Of a stretch of DNA of 64,000 nucleotides, positions 1 to 11,348 are shown piece by piece. Numbering within the stretch: position 1 is the stretch's first letter; each line of letters starts with the position of its first letter. The translations under genes were made by a program, and so were the position numbers. The DNA is from Effrenium voratum (Eukaryota; Sar; Dinophyceae; Suessiales; Symbiodiniaceae). The DNA lies in assembly GCA_963377175.1 (NCBI GenBank), contig CAUJNA010001757.1:760515-824514 (forward strand), written 5' to 3'. The notes below the pieces were generated by a model, which saw only the letters and a program-made list of their open reading frames with translations, made no database searches and was not told where the DNA came from.

Positions 1-2620
1 CATTTAAACAACCGTCCCAAAGGAACTTCGCATTGTGAGACAAAACCAACTGCGTGACCTTTAAGACTCGGGTTCTGCAATTGGAGTGCAACTAGCTCCT
101 CCCCTGGCCACAAAAAGTTCAGCTTCTGGTGGCTCGAGAAGGTGATTGCGCGCTCCGAAAAAAGCCTCGTCAGACACCGCTGTAGCTGGATGGAATCGGG
201 GTATCCTGGCTTCATCGCGCGTCAGGGCACAGTGGAGAAAAAGTGGAGTCCACAAACAGCGCCTGCAAACTGATTCCTGGAGGCCGAACGCCACACCCGG
301 ACAGTGCAAACAGACGAGCAGTGCAAACATTGCTGCTCAAGAAGCAGAACGCCGCAAGGAGGATGCAAGGCAGTTCATGGCATATCCGCTTTCTCACGCC
401 ACCTCCAAACAACCCAACATCGGCTGGAAAGAGCCCGTCCTCCAGCTTGGGAGCTGCACCCAGCCGGCCTCACGCGCGATCCGATCCGATCAAAGGGCTC
501 GCATCGCATGGAACTGGCGCGGTCTCGTTTGGGCAAAACGAGCCCCAGCTAAAGCGTGGAGGTAAGCCCGCTTCAATGCCGGATTTCCCGTGGTAGCACC
601 GAGGGTGCGTTGGCCCCTTCATGAAGGTACCCCCGCCCCGTTTTGAAACAGATCGTGTCTTGGTGCAACGCAAACGGCCGTAGATGCGTTGATTTGAACT
701 GCCCACACACGAGCAGTGGACTACTTGCGCCTACGGGGAAACCTCCGCAAGCCTACGCCGCTGCAAAGGGTGCCTACGCGAGCAAAAAGTCAGTTTCCAG
801 GCGGCTACGCGGACGCCTACGCGGGCTCAGTGCAAGTGTTGAAATGCAGTGTGGCAGCTCCAACTGGGAAATCGCAACTTTTCAGTACAAGAGCAGCTTT
901 GGCAGCCATGATTTGTTCAAACGCCTACGCGAAAAGCCTATGCGAGGGTTGACACAACAGCCTGCGCGCAGAAACTTGCCCAACAAGGATTGCCTTTTCA
1001 AAGTGCAGTTCCCTTTTGGTATAAACCCTTTCGTTTGATTAAAAACCGCTGCTCACGCATTCTGATCAACAACGTGCCTGGGAGAATAGACTTCCGCTAC
1101 GCAGTCAACGACAAAGGTCCCTTTTGGAAGCTCACGCCCGTTTTTGGTTTTGAAAGCGGAACCCACCAACGGGCATATTTTTGCACTCCTCGAAAGCACG
1201 CGCAAGTGCATTTGCAACAGCGGTTCTTTCTAGCGCGTTGGGACGCCAGAACTTTGGGGTCCTCGAAAGGGGCAGGACCAACTTTAGGCCACCCCCATCT
1301 GCTCACCAACCTGACACCCACGCCTGCCCAAAGCCCTGTAGAGTAAGGCCTCAGGAGTCGTACGGCACACCATGCAACCTTGAGCAAGAGCTAAATTTGA
1401 ACTGCGCCTATGCGGCCCACCCGAGCAAACAAACCCAAAAAAAACCAAGCTGCCAGAAGCCGCGGCGATTGCAGCAAACAATGCGGACAAGGGGTGGACT
1501 CGTCTGCATCCACACGCCGTTGAGCAAAGGCCCGTCAAGGTTTCCAATCTAGGCGCGGTGGTCGTGCTTGGTTTGTGGTTCTTGATTGTTTTCCACTGTC
1601 GGTGTGTTTTGCGTGGTGGGCTTGATCTGCGTGGGATCTCGAGTTGTTTCTTTCGCGGTGTATGCCTCCCTCGCTTGCTTGCGCTCAAAAGAAAACCGTG
1701 TGTCCGCGCTGCACAAGCTAAGCTCAAAGCGCTCGCTTTTTTCAAGCAGGGACTCTAGAGCTGAGAATTCGCCCTTAGAGTCCCCTTTTCGAGAAAAGCA
1801 GGGACACTATTATTACCTCTCCGGTCCTGAAACCCAAGATTCCAACATTCTAGACTGAGCCCAGCAAGGATTTGCCATGTGGGGCCCCAAGCTTCTGACA
1901 CTCCAGTTTTGAGTCGCAAAGGTTGGATTTGCGTGCCACTGAATGCTTGCTGAGCACGGCGCAACAAGCCAACCAGTGATTCGAATCCTGTTAGTTTGCT
2001 GCCATGCCGCGCCCGGAGAAAAACTAGACCACGGTTGGCCCGAAAGCATAACATCGCAAGCGAGGTTGCCCCAACGCTGCAGGATGCGTTCTCTTTTTCT
2101 TGCACGAAGCATTCGTGAAGCAAGCGCGAGACAGCGCTAGGCGGCTCATGGTCTGTTAGGTCATTGGCTGAAGGAAAAGCACGCGTCAGCCCGCGCGGCG
2201 TGACCTTGCTGCGGAAGGCGGACGCATGGCAGCAATCCAGGCTGATGCCCTCAATGGCTGGATCACCAGCGCGCCGCCCGGCTGCAAGCGCGAATCCAAG
2301 GAGGGAAGAAGCAGGAGCTGTTGCTGATGATGTCATGTTGGAAAGAGGCAAGCTGCCAGCAATGCAAGCATGTTTCCAACTAGGGGAAAATGGCTGAAGC
2401 CGCTTTGATTTCGAAACAATGCAAACATGAGTACAAATGGAAAAAAGCACTGGTACTTCAGCCACGCGCCAGGCCGCAGCCAGCGGGCGCCCGGCGCCTG
2501 CAACACAATGCACAAAGGCCAAGCGCTGTGCGCGAGGCATGCTCCGCCAGTGGCGCAGGCTGCGACGCACGACTCATTTTCCGCTTGCTTCGTTGACTGC
2601 TTTCCGAAAGGACCTTCTGC
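1..2620. other. Intergenic stretch, no supported gene
   Basis: I see no frame with recognisable protein content here. The open frames are short, overlap on both strands and have biased composition. Between about 730 and 940 the octamer GCCTACGC and close variants recur several times. The segment 850-895 resembles, in reverse orientation, the 61-bp tandem unit at 7775. A stretch near 2021-2055 is shared with 54424-54458. The region is best read as eroded repeat-derived DNA. Confidence 0.5.
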
Positions 2621-2624
2621 ATGA

Positions 2625-3533
2625 TCAAAAGCTTCGCACGATCCCAGCGATCTCCTCGACCTCATCGAGTTGTCCCTGATCTATATCCTGCAAGAGAGTG
2701 GGATCGGGGTCCTCATCCTCGGCCGGTTGCTCTAAATGAACGCCTCTATCATCTTCCCCTTTGATCTCCTCAACACCTTCAAGAGTCTCATTCCTCTTCT
2801 TGTATTTCTCTTGAACGGGAAAAGAAATTGGTATCTTCAAAACGATCCTCTCGGTCTGATGTGGCTGGCGTAGCCGAGGTGGAATTTTCGCCTTCCTTAT
2901 GGAAAGGTCGGCGCCGGCGAAGCTTGTGAGAGTCCAGGCTCGATACTTGCGTGCCCAGTGAAGACCAGAACTCAGGTTGTAACCAGCAAAGATACCAGTT
3001 TCCCCTTTCGGTTCGAATTTCTCTCTCTTGTCTCCTCTCGCATCGCTCGGATTGAACTCAACCAACGTGCCAAATGGGATCTTCTCACCCTTGAAGTGTT
3101 CTCCATGCAATCGAAACCATGCGCTCGAACCGTTGATCTCTTCGACATTCATCAAGTGGCACAATGCAGTGATAGCGTATATCCAATAGCATGTTGGAAG
3201 TCCAGCATGTACTAGACATGCAGTCGTTTGGTCCACGATGAACTGGTTCGTACGTTCGGCAAGCGAGTTGTTCTGCTTCTTGCCCGGAAGCGATAAATCA
3301 TGAGGTATCTTTAGTTCAGAAGCGTTGATGAACTCCGGTGCATCGTCCGAGTAGACTTGCTTGATCTTCCGTCTGCCAGCAAAATGCTTTATGCTGTTAA
3401 TCACCGTGACGGCATTCTTGCGACCAATTGGATAGCCCATGATGATGCCAGTGTTTCTATCTCGAATGATCATGACGTACTTGTCATTGTTCTCGGCATC
3501 TCCTGCGGCTTCAACCAGATCGAAAGTGATCAA
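2625..3533 (-). pseudogene. Copia-type integrase fragment
   Basis: A 302-residue frame without an ATG at its start; it opens inside the integrase core. The DDE-type catalytic residues can be placed: D5 in ITFDLVEA, D63/D64 in YSDDAPEF and E93 in NNSLAERTNQF, followed by the region typical of copia integrases (ACLVHAGLP, then YW). Integrase inserts the cDNA copy into host DNA. The C-terminal third, rich in Glu, Asp and Lys, resembles the linker before reverse transcriptase, but the frame ends at a stop and no RT follows. The protease frame upstream is in register, though separated by a stop at 4155. I am confident of the family; activity is very unlikely. Confidence 0.85.
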
Positions 3534-4154
3534 GTCACCGAACGTCTTGGCTTCACGTTGAAACGCACCAGGATCTGAAATGCCTCATCTTCGCCTTCAC
3601 GCATGATTCGCAGAATGGGTTTCGATACCTGTGCGTTAGCAAATGTGTCAATGTATTGGCATCGTCCTTCAATGTGCCCATTCTCTTCTTGATGGATGCA
3701 CCTTCGTAAATGTCGACTTCTATGCCTGCTTCGGGATCAGCATCATCTTCACCTTCAGCTTCGTCTTCACCCGGCTCGGGCCCACGTCCACGAGCTTCTT
3801 CACCAGGTTCTTCGACTTTAGGCGGCGCGGTGGAGCGGGCCGAAATCTACGGCTTCGACGCCATCCTCCTCCCCGGCAAGAGCATTTGGGGATCTCCGAC
3901 TTCTTCTTCTACTTCTGCTTCACCATCATCCTGTTCAACACCGATGATCTCTTTGAGCATCTTCATGTGCTCCAAGATGTCTTCAGAAACGGGTCGATGG
4001 CGATTGCTCCTCGCATTTCGATCTCCAACCAATAGGGAATATCATCCTTGACGTGTAGATGAACAATCTCTTTCTCAGGTGTTATCATGAACAGCAACTT
4101 CCCACAAATCCAGTGAAAATAGTATCCCATCTTCATGCATCGTCGACCAATAGA

Positions 4155-4739
4155 TTACACCGTCGGCGTCTCATCCAGAACAAAGGGTTGGACTGTTTCC
4201 TTCAGCTCATTCACGTAGTACTTGATAGAATCCGAAGTGGATGTAGTACCATTTGCCGTTTGGAAGACAATCTCGTCCTTGTCCTGAACAATGTCAACAC
4301 TGAGGGAGGCCGCCTTGGATTTGCCGATCAAATCATGATCACACCCTGTGTCCATCAGCCATTTTACTCCCTTGCATTGGTTCGCAGACAGGAATAGATT
4401 GATGGGTTGTCCGTGCTTCCTCTTCCATTGCACGACTCCTTCCGTAATCTCGTCATCCTCCTTGTCATACTCGAAAGTGAAGGTTCGCTCCTTGTTCATT
4501 GGCATTTTGTGAGTACGATATATGTCATTGACCGCCTCGCTCATAATCTCGGCTCTGATGAGTGCCTTCTTGTGACTATATGCAAGGTGTCGTCGATGAT
4601 CATATGTCTTGAACGTCTTGGCGTCGACTGGTTTCGAGGATGATCGGGACGTGTCCTCATAGCTCCTTTGTGCGACATCGAATTGTTCCGGCGTCTTCGG
4701 CATCACGATCGTGATGCACAGCCTCGGCCTCGGCTTCAC
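4155..4739 (-). pseudogene. Retropepsin-like aspartic protease region
   Basis: The 194-residue frame contains WLMDTGCDHDLIG, with the catalytic aspartate near residue 130 in the D-T-G triad, followed by a beta-strand-like stretch and FQTANGTT, which resembles the flap. This is the polyprotein-processing protease of LTR retrotransposons. The N-terminal 100 residues are charged and of unknown role. The frame overlaps the zinc-finger frame at 4657-4739 in another register, indicating a frameshift. The same register reopens at 3533 as integrase. Confidence 0.75.
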
Positions 4740-5406
4740 TGTCCTCAGCGTGTTTGTCGCCCCTTTTGGCTTCCGAAGTCGCGGCTCTCTGGACAGTGAT
4801 AGCGGGCATTGCGATGTTGACCTTTCTCACAATTGCTGGAGCTGCTGCTTTCGGCTTGGCTTGTGCCTTGGCCTGTTGTTTGGCGTTAGGCGCAGGAGCG
4901 GATGCTTTGGGGTTTGCTGGTTCAGCGTGCTTGTATTTGCATTGATCCCCTTTCGTGCACTTTCCTTCTCTCCATGCATAGCAGACCCCGTCCCTCTTCG
5001 GTGAAGGAGTCCTTGCCGCTTTGCCGCCGCCTTTATCATTCTCCAACTTGTGCCTGTGCTTGGGGTTATGGGAATATGGACAATCCTTTCCTTTGAGACA
5101 TCCTCCTTCTTTTGTGTAGTGGAAGACGCACGGCCATTCCTTCTTCTGTTCAGGGCTCATGCTTTTCCCTTTTCCTTTTCCTTTGCCCTTCTTGTCGTGG
5201 TCTTTCGCTTTTGCTTTGGGTAGCACTGGTGCTGCTGCGTTTCCATCATCTTCCTTCCCGGAATTCCCTCCTTTCCCTTTTCCATTCTTCTGTTCTGCTG
5301 GCGCCGCATTCTTGTTGCCGCTCAGCAAGTTCTTGACTGACTTCTCCTTCATGTCGTAGACGTAATCCTCGCGATCAGTCCGAAGTTGTCGATCAATCAA
5401 TCCCAA
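4657..5406 (-). pseudogene. Gag nucleocapsid-like region with two CCCH zinc fingers
   Basis: Two zinc fingers are visible: CVFHYTKEGGCLKGKDCPYSH (C-x9-C-x5-C-x3-H) and CYAWREGKCTKGDQCKYKH (C-x7-C-x5-C-x3-H). They sit in a basic Lys/Gly and Ala/Pro-rich background. CCCH fingers in place of a CCHC knuckle are, from general knowledge, common in dinoflagellate retroelement Gag. The likely role is binding element RNA in the capsid particle. The block is one frame away from both Gag (5459-6259) and protease, so it is not expressible as one protein now. Confidence 0.7.
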
Positions 5407-5458
5407 AAGGAAACGCTAGGTCTTCTCGGGGTGTGCATCCGGTAACCGCGCATAGGTA

Positions 5459-6259
5459 TTAAGAACAAATTCCAGCTTTGTCCCCGGGGTATTCCAGTCT
5501 GATCAAATGCTCGATGGTGAAAACCATGTCTGATCGACCACTTGACCTGAAAGATTGTAGTACGATGGCAATGATCTCTCTTTCCTTGATCAATCTGCTC
5601 TCTCTTTGGCGTCGTTCGGCGTGCAGCTGAATATCGTGTGCCACGTCCTTCGCATCATCAGGCGCACTTCTGAGCATCGTCTGGAGCGATAGGGCCAGTT
5701 TGAGATCCATCATTGCAAATCGTTCGCCTCCTGAATCGGCTAAGAAATCAAGGTCAGGGTTCACCACGAAAGCACCTGCCAGCCATGACATCCATACCTC
5801 GATATCAGGATCTGATGAAGCGCTGGTGACGTTCATGGTGAGTGCCATCTTCCAGCTGTCCAGCTTCGTGATCTTCGGCCATGGAGGTACGTTGACTTTC
5901 TCAGCCTCCTTCCGTGATATCCTTGGTCGACCACTGTCATCCCTCGACCTCCTTCTTCGTGATGATCTTCTGTTGCGACGACGGTCATCATCATCATCAT
6001 CGGATGGTTCTTCCTCGTCGTCCTCGTCTCCATCATCATCATCGTCAGGTGGATCACGTGGATTTGGTCCTCCTGCTGCGGCTGGGACAGGAGCACGTCC
6101 TAGGCCCCCCGCGTTTCCATCTGTATTGCGATAACCGAGACCAGGTGGACCGCCATCTCCGTGACCACCACCACCTCCATTATTGCCGGTTGAACCAAAT
6201 CTCATATTTGGAGTAGGTCCTACCGCTTCATGGAGTTGGTCGATATGAGCCTGTATCAT
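5459..6259 (-). pseudogene. Gag capsid-like region
   Basis: A 266-residue frame. It begins Gly/Pro-rich, passes through an acidic tract (DDDDDGDEDDEEE) and an Arg/Ser-rich tract, then a predicted helical segment that includes PPWPKITKLDSWKMAL and WMSWLAGAFVV. The composition and position upstream of CCCH fingers and protease fit a copia Gag. There is a frame change before 5406. The start at 6259 abuts the inverted coiled-coil segment, so the true N-terminus is probably displaced. Confidence 0.6.
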
Positions 6260-7090
6260 TGGGTCTTGGTAGAAGAAGTGCTTCTTCCGAAATCGCGCAG
6301 TACCAATCGATGATCAACTCCTATCAGGTGAAGATCACTACGGACTCACAGAACGAGGAGAACACTATGCGTGGTTTGCGCGAGAGATTGGAAACAGCAT
6401 TGTTGCCGCAACCAACAATGGCGATTGATGACGAGCCACAAGGTACATTGGTGAGCAAAGCAAATGATGCTATCAGGTACGCTGAACAAGAAGCCCATTG
6501 CGCACGGGTTGCCGCGAGCGAGCGGGATGAGATGTATCTGATCGGACAACGCGCAGTGCAGGAACGTGACGCAAAGATGAATGAGGAGATCAAGATCGCT
6601 GGAGATCGAGCCCTTTTAAGGAAATGCATTACATGATCGCGCCACGCTGAGGGATCAGGAGTTCGTCGACGTGACTCGCGAACTCGCTGCATCAAGGCAA
6701 AAGGCCAATGATGCGCAATCCGATTACCTCAATCAGATCGCTGCAATGTCTGAAGAGATCGAAGAGACACGAGAGCTTCGTATATCAGCTGGCAGAGACG
6801 AACAAGGAACTCGAAAGCGAGAACGCCACCCAAAACATCATTGCGGCGGACTCAAATGATCGTGGACGAGCTCTACTGAGGGATGATACTGTTAGGACCA
6901 GTAAACGCCATAGTTCGAAGACCCGTAAGAGTGATACCACAAATGGGCCTCAACAACAAGGTCAGGTAATGCTCTATCAGGCTACTGTGGCGGCTTCTAG
7001 TCCTAAGGTACAGGCGCCCAATGTTCCAAAGCCAATTGATTACAGCCTCGGACCGGGTTCTGTTTTGTTTCCTGTTTACTCTTGTTCAGC
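6259..7090 (+). pseudogene. Inverted coiled-coil segment of Gag
   Basis: Plus-strand frames at 6259-6636, 6671-6859 and 6708-7060 read as one interrupted, highly charged helical protein (examples: RGLRERLETALLPQ, AIRYAEQEAHCARVA, QLAETNKELESEN). Antiparallel coding is improbable here because the flanking Gag blocks run on the minus strand. The neighbouring minus-strand block at 7101-7619 is also coiled coil and stops exactly at this segment. I infer that this is the middle of the Gag N-terminal domain, inverted in place. The left junction contains a short palindrome, GAAGAAGTGCTTCTTC. Confidence 0.5.
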
Positions 7091-7100
7091 CTTGTTCTTG

Positions 7101-7619
7101 CTAACCAACGCATCTGATTCGATGTTCAAGCAGATTTACGGTTGCGGCCATCTCTTGGTGTCGCTTCTCGTACTCGAGGACCTTAAGTCGGGCTTCGTCT
7201 TGATACTCTCCGTAGATCTTCACGAGATGTTGTGCCTGATCTTCGGATAGTTTTGTCTTCCCACGTTGAATGTCAATGTGTTGGGCAGGTTCTCGAAGTT
7301 GTTCGTCGGATCTTTTGAGGATATGGGCTACTTGTTCCGACATGCCTGCTCTCCGTTCCAGTTCCAGAATGCGCGTGACATTGCCTTGGTCGTCACGTTC
7401 ATATGACTCCTGAAGCATAGCCAAATGGTGCTTAGCCTCCTCCACTTCCTGTTTGAGGGTCTTGTTCTCCTGAGTGGTCTTTGACGGACTGGAGCCTGTA
7501 GGCGACTTCGATCGCCCTTTTCCTTTTCTCACAAGACTCATGACGCCCTTCACGCTCCATCTCGGTGTCGATAATGAAGCTGATGACGATCTCTTCTTTT
7601 CTCCGTCCTTGGACCGCAC
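7101..7619 (-). pseudogene. Coiled-coil N-terminal part of Gag
   Basis: A 172-residue frame with a Ser/Lys/Arg-rich start (SKSPTGSSPSK) followed by a long, charged helix with heptad-like spacing (ENKTLKQEVEEAKHHLAML and ILELERRAGMSEQVAHIL). It is probably the amino-terminal part of the copia Gag that continues, after an inverted block, at 6259. No catalytic motif is visible. The start near 7619 has no upstream gene-like sequence. Confidence 0.5.
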
Positions 7620-7774
7620 TGCATGACCAACTTCTTTCCAGGATGAATGTGATAGGTCGTGGCTATCACCAGATTTTCCAAAGGTTTGAGGGACCTTAAA
7701 AGAGGGGAAAGAACAGGGTGACCCTCAGAACCTGCCCTTAGGATGTTTTAGCCTGCGGCTCGGAGATTCTTAGT

Positions 7775-7930
7775 ACTTGTGCTACAAAGTTGCGATTTTC
7801 CAGCTGGGGCTGGAAACCGGTACTTCGCGTACTATACTTGTGCTACAAAGTTGCGATTTTCCAGCTAGAGCTGGAAGCCTGTACTTCGCGCACTAGACTT
7901 GCACTACATGGTTGTGATTTTCCAGCGCTT
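7775..7930. repeat. 61-bp tandem repeat, about 2.5 copies
   Basis: Units begin at 7775, 7836 and 7897, with a period of 61. Each contains ACTTGTGCTACAAAGTTGCG, then TTTTCCAGC and a CTGGAA inversion of it. The third copy is diverged and partial. A related segment in reverse orientation is at about 850-895. Confidence 0.8.
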
Positions 7931-8676
7931 GCTAGACTTCTGGGGGACACTTCTGAGCAACGCTTTGATTGACACTTTTCAAAACGACGACCCCTAAAAC
8001 GCAAATCCCACTGCATTTGCAACGCAAGCGTGACGCCTCGCGAAACACTGCGCCTGCGCAGCGAAACGACACGTCGAGCTTGAGAAGCTACGATTCGCGC
8101 ACAGGGCCAACGAAAACAGCAAATCACAAGAACTGTTGCGGACGGTTGCGGGCAGTTGCACAACATCCGGCGAACAAGGCTTCACCCCAGACCCCCAAGA
8201 TGAAACGAGAACCCTATGCTACGCATTCGGAAAAGGCTGGGTACATCTCTGGCCGCGAGACACAGACGCCCTCATTCTAAAGTCCTCCTTTCTGAAAACC
8301 AACAAATCTCCCCTTAACACTCCGGCGCTGACTCCAGATTCCATTATTCTAGCCCCCCGCCCTTCCGAACTATAGCCGGGACTCTAGAACCAACGACTCG
8401 CCAGGCTCGCGCGCTTGTTCTGCACCACAAGGCCGCGCACCTCATCCCCCTCGCGGCCAGCCTCCTCTGCGCCTGCCCAGCCAGCAGCTGCACCACACGA
8501 CCAGCCGTCCCCGCTGACAGTGCTCACCACAAATAGAACGAAATTTGTCCGCGTCATCTCTTCCATTGCAGGAAAAACCTCAAGCAGAACCCAAGCATGA
8601 GGTGTGCTTTCTGTCCATGAGAAGACGAAATCCCCCTTCGTCCGCAGAGCTGCCGCCAGGGGAAGAAACGCACGAT

Positions 8677-9110
8677 CTCCGCAAAGGGCCGCGTGCGCGG
8701 ATCACAGAAATCATAAAAGAAGTCCTTACTTTCTTAGCATCGACCACGCGGATCTCCGCAAAGGGTCACGCAGGCGCCGCTGAAATCGTAAAAAACAAGT
8801 CCTCTGGAGAGCTGTCCGACCACAATTCGCAGGGCCATTCTGCCCCTGACCGCAATTGCAACTTTTCACGGCAATTTGGGATTTTTGGGGCCATGCCGTG
8901 TTTTCACGGGCTGTCAAGGATTTCCACGGTGAAGGAACGGATTTCCATGACCTATTCACGGCCTATCCCAGCATGCGCGAGTAGACACGGTCAAACGGTA
9001 TTTTCACGGCTTCGCGCACGAACGGCCTTTGATCTTGATAATTGCGATCAAAGAGACGTCACGGGTTTCTCATCGACCACGCGGATCTCTGCAGAGGGTC
9101 GCAATCCCGA
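8677..9110. repeat. Cluster of GATCTCCGCAAAGGG repeats
   Basis: The motif GATCTCCGCAAAGGG recurs at about 8677 and 8751, each followed by GAAATC and an A-rich stretch, and in diverged form near 9085. ATCGACCACGCGGATCTC precedes the later two. The cluster overlaps the dispersed repeat at 8848-9030. Confidence 0.6.
8848..9030 (+). repeat. Dispersed repeat, copy A
   Basis: About 180 bp that align with 26480-26672 in the same orientation. Shared landmarks in order are GACCGCAATTGCAACT, TTCACGGC, GGGCCATGCCG, GATTTCCACGGT, CAGCATGCGCG, AGACACGGT and GGTATTTTCAC. The recurring TTTCCACGG/TTTTCACGG word suggests an internally repetitive, non-coding element. Confidence 0.75.
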
Positions 9111-9163
9111 GCTACGACCAAACTCCCACCCCGGCGGCTTGGAAACCTAAATTACCCTTACAT

Positions 9164-9303
9164 TTGGCTCTGTGCCACTGGGCTCTGTGCAACTTGGCTC
9201 TGCGCAACTTGGCTCTGTGCCACATTCGCTCTGCGCCACTTGGCTCTGCGCCACCTGGCTCTGAGCCACTTGACTCTGTGCAGCTTGACTCTGTGCAATT
9301 TGG
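9164..9303 (+). repeat. 15-bp minisatellite
   Basis: About nine consecutive 15-bp units with consensus GGCTCTGTGCCACTT, diverging towards the right end. It makes spurious LCATW-type protein repeats on the plus strand. Confidence 0.85.
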
Positions 9304-10808
9304 TCCAAGGGCTCCGCACGGAGGAATCCTTTGCGATGCTCTCGGGAAACCAAGTTCACCGGGAATTTAAACGCAAATGCGGGTGAAGCAAACATTCTCA
9401 CAAGGTGGGGCGATTCTGTCGAGCGCATGACCAGCTCGACTTTGTGATCAAAAACCGTGCCGCAAGGAAGAAAGCAGAGTTCCGGCGCTTCCCGGCCAAA
9501 AGCATTGTGTGAAAACATTGCAACTTTCTGCGCGGAAGTGGAGAGAGTTGTTTTTGTCCGAAAATGTATTTTTGGTCAGGCTTGGGCTCCCGGCTCAGGC
9601 GACCCCGCCAAAAAGCACCCCTGCCACCTTTTGCGCGAAAGTGCGTCTGGTAAAAAGCACTCTTGCCAAGAATGGTCTTTTGGTCAAATGTGCTTCTTTG
9701 GTTAGGTTGGGGAGTCCAGCATTCGCCCTGGTTTTTGTCCAGCCGCCGCAGCTCGCCAGAATCGCTTCGGCCGTGTGTCTCCCCCGCATCGCTCCGCCCT
9801 GGTTCTATCCAGGCGTCTCCCCAGCATCGCTCCGCCACGGTTCGCCCCGTCAAGCTCCACCCCAATTCGTCCTCCTTCAGCAACCTGCACGACAACCTAA
9901 GCCTTTTGGCACAAAGGGTACGGTTGTCTTGGACTTGGCGCCCGGCACTCTGTCCGTGTCACTGCTGTGGGTGTCTGCGCTGTGCCACCAATGGACACCT
10001 GCACCAAGCAAACCCAAGTAGTGTGAGCCTTTCGTGGGCTGGGGTACCGAAGGCGTGTCTCAAAATTATGGACCTCATGGTGGCCTTTCACAAGGTTAAA
10101 AAGTGAATTCCACCGAACGAGTTTCGAAATCGGAAGATCGAATTGCTGATGCAAAGCCGCCCTGCAGCCCGCACGCGGGCAAGGTAAGTCATTCTGGCAC
10201 ATAGCGCATGGGCACACTAGCTGCAAACAAAGAGTTTCATGCCTTGGGCAAACGTACGCCAAATGCAGCATCCGTAACTCCGCAGGTCTAGTTGGAACCC
10301 AGGATTCAAAAACCTCTGCCCGACTAATAAAGTAGCAGAAGGATCCGGAGCATTTCTTGCAAAGACACGCCCTCTCTTGCACTGAAATCCAGCACGAACA
10401 CTTTTTTTCCAGCGCCTAGGCATGCCTGCACGATGCCTTCAAACCTCCTGATCGCGTACGGTGGCCGTTGAGGCACCGTCTTCTTGCACCTTTGGCATGT
10501 GCAGCGCCCTGCGTGGCATCAAAATGAAACCACCCATTTGCGGGGTTCCCAATTTCATTCCCAAGGAGGTTTGATATAAACAGCACCGCAGCAGTTTCAC
10601 TCCAAGCGATGCTATACGAGTCTGATAACCCACCTTTGCCTGTGGGATTTGCGTTGGTATCCACAGCATGAATTTCCTCATGCTGTGGCCCAGTCAATTC
10701 GCCGATTTCCTCGGCACATCGGGTTTACCCCCGATAAGCTCTGGATGCCCTGCATCAAGCAGGATACATCTCCCAAAGCACTTACTTTCACAACCTCTCC
10801 CAATGCAC
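9304..10808. other. No supported gene
   Basis: Overlapping short frames occur on both strands, with no domain I recognise and no consistent coding bias. CCAGCATCGCTCCGCC-type words recur between about 9770 and 9850. Confidence 0.4.
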
Positions 10809-11348
10809 TCACAGGAACTCAGCGAAGGTAATCACGGCTCGGTACGGAAGCCTCAGTAGAGCTGGGGGGAAAAGACTGAAATTCAGCTTGAAGTTGTTGG
10901 CCCTGTACCATGGGTCACTGGGTCCTAATCGGCTGATCGCGTCGGCCCAATTGGATTTGGATGGAATGTGTTCCCAGTAAAGTGAGGCTCGCAACGCAAA
11001 GAGCAAACACTGAATGTACGTCGCCATCTTGGCCAAGTCGGGGTTGTCACTCCTGCCCCTGATCAAACACATAAGACTGGCGATGTTATCGATGAACCAC
11101 ACTCCGCGTCTCCCGCGGAATTGGTCGGGTCTCGCCGTGAGGGCGTGCACCACCATGAATAGCTCCAACTGGGCTATTTTATGGTCGCCTGGTCCCCACA
11201 TGTCATAGACCTGCGAGGGGATGACGGCCACAAAGGCTTCCCGGATCTGCACGCCACCGTCCTGGAAGACCAATTGGTATCCGCCGGACCCTTGACGGGG
11301 TGCCTCCAAGGCCGCGTCCGAGGCAGCCACCACCCTCGGCACGTCCAT
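10809..11348 (-). pseudogene. RNase H domain of retroelement copy 1
   Basis: A 179-residue frame with the four acidic RNase H positions recognisable: VVAASDAALEA, QLELFMVVHAL, WFIDNIASLM and SNWADAISRLG. The enzyme degrades the RNA strand during reverse transcription. RGRRGVWFIDN and IRGRSDNPDLA have exact counterparts in copy 2 at 61670-61960. It lies directly downstream of the RT region but in a separate frame. Confidence 0.7.

Larger units (their letters stand above)
2625..7619 (-). mobile_element. Decayed Ty1/copia-type LTR retrotransposon
   Basis: Minus-strand blocks occur in copia order: coiled-coil N-terminus (7619-7101), Gag (6259-5459), CCCH zinc-finger nucleocapsid-like part (5406-4657), retropepsin (4739-4155) and integrase (3533-2625). 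Integrase upstream of where reverse transcriptase would be is the copia rather than the gypsy order. No reverse transcriptase or RNase H follows below 2625, so the 3' half is missing. Gag, zinc-finger and protease blocks lie in different frames, so frameshifts have broken the polyprotein. A plus-strand coiled-coil segment at 6259-7090 suggests an internal inversion. I could not see long terminal repeats. The copy is inferred to be inactive. Confidence 0.8.
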
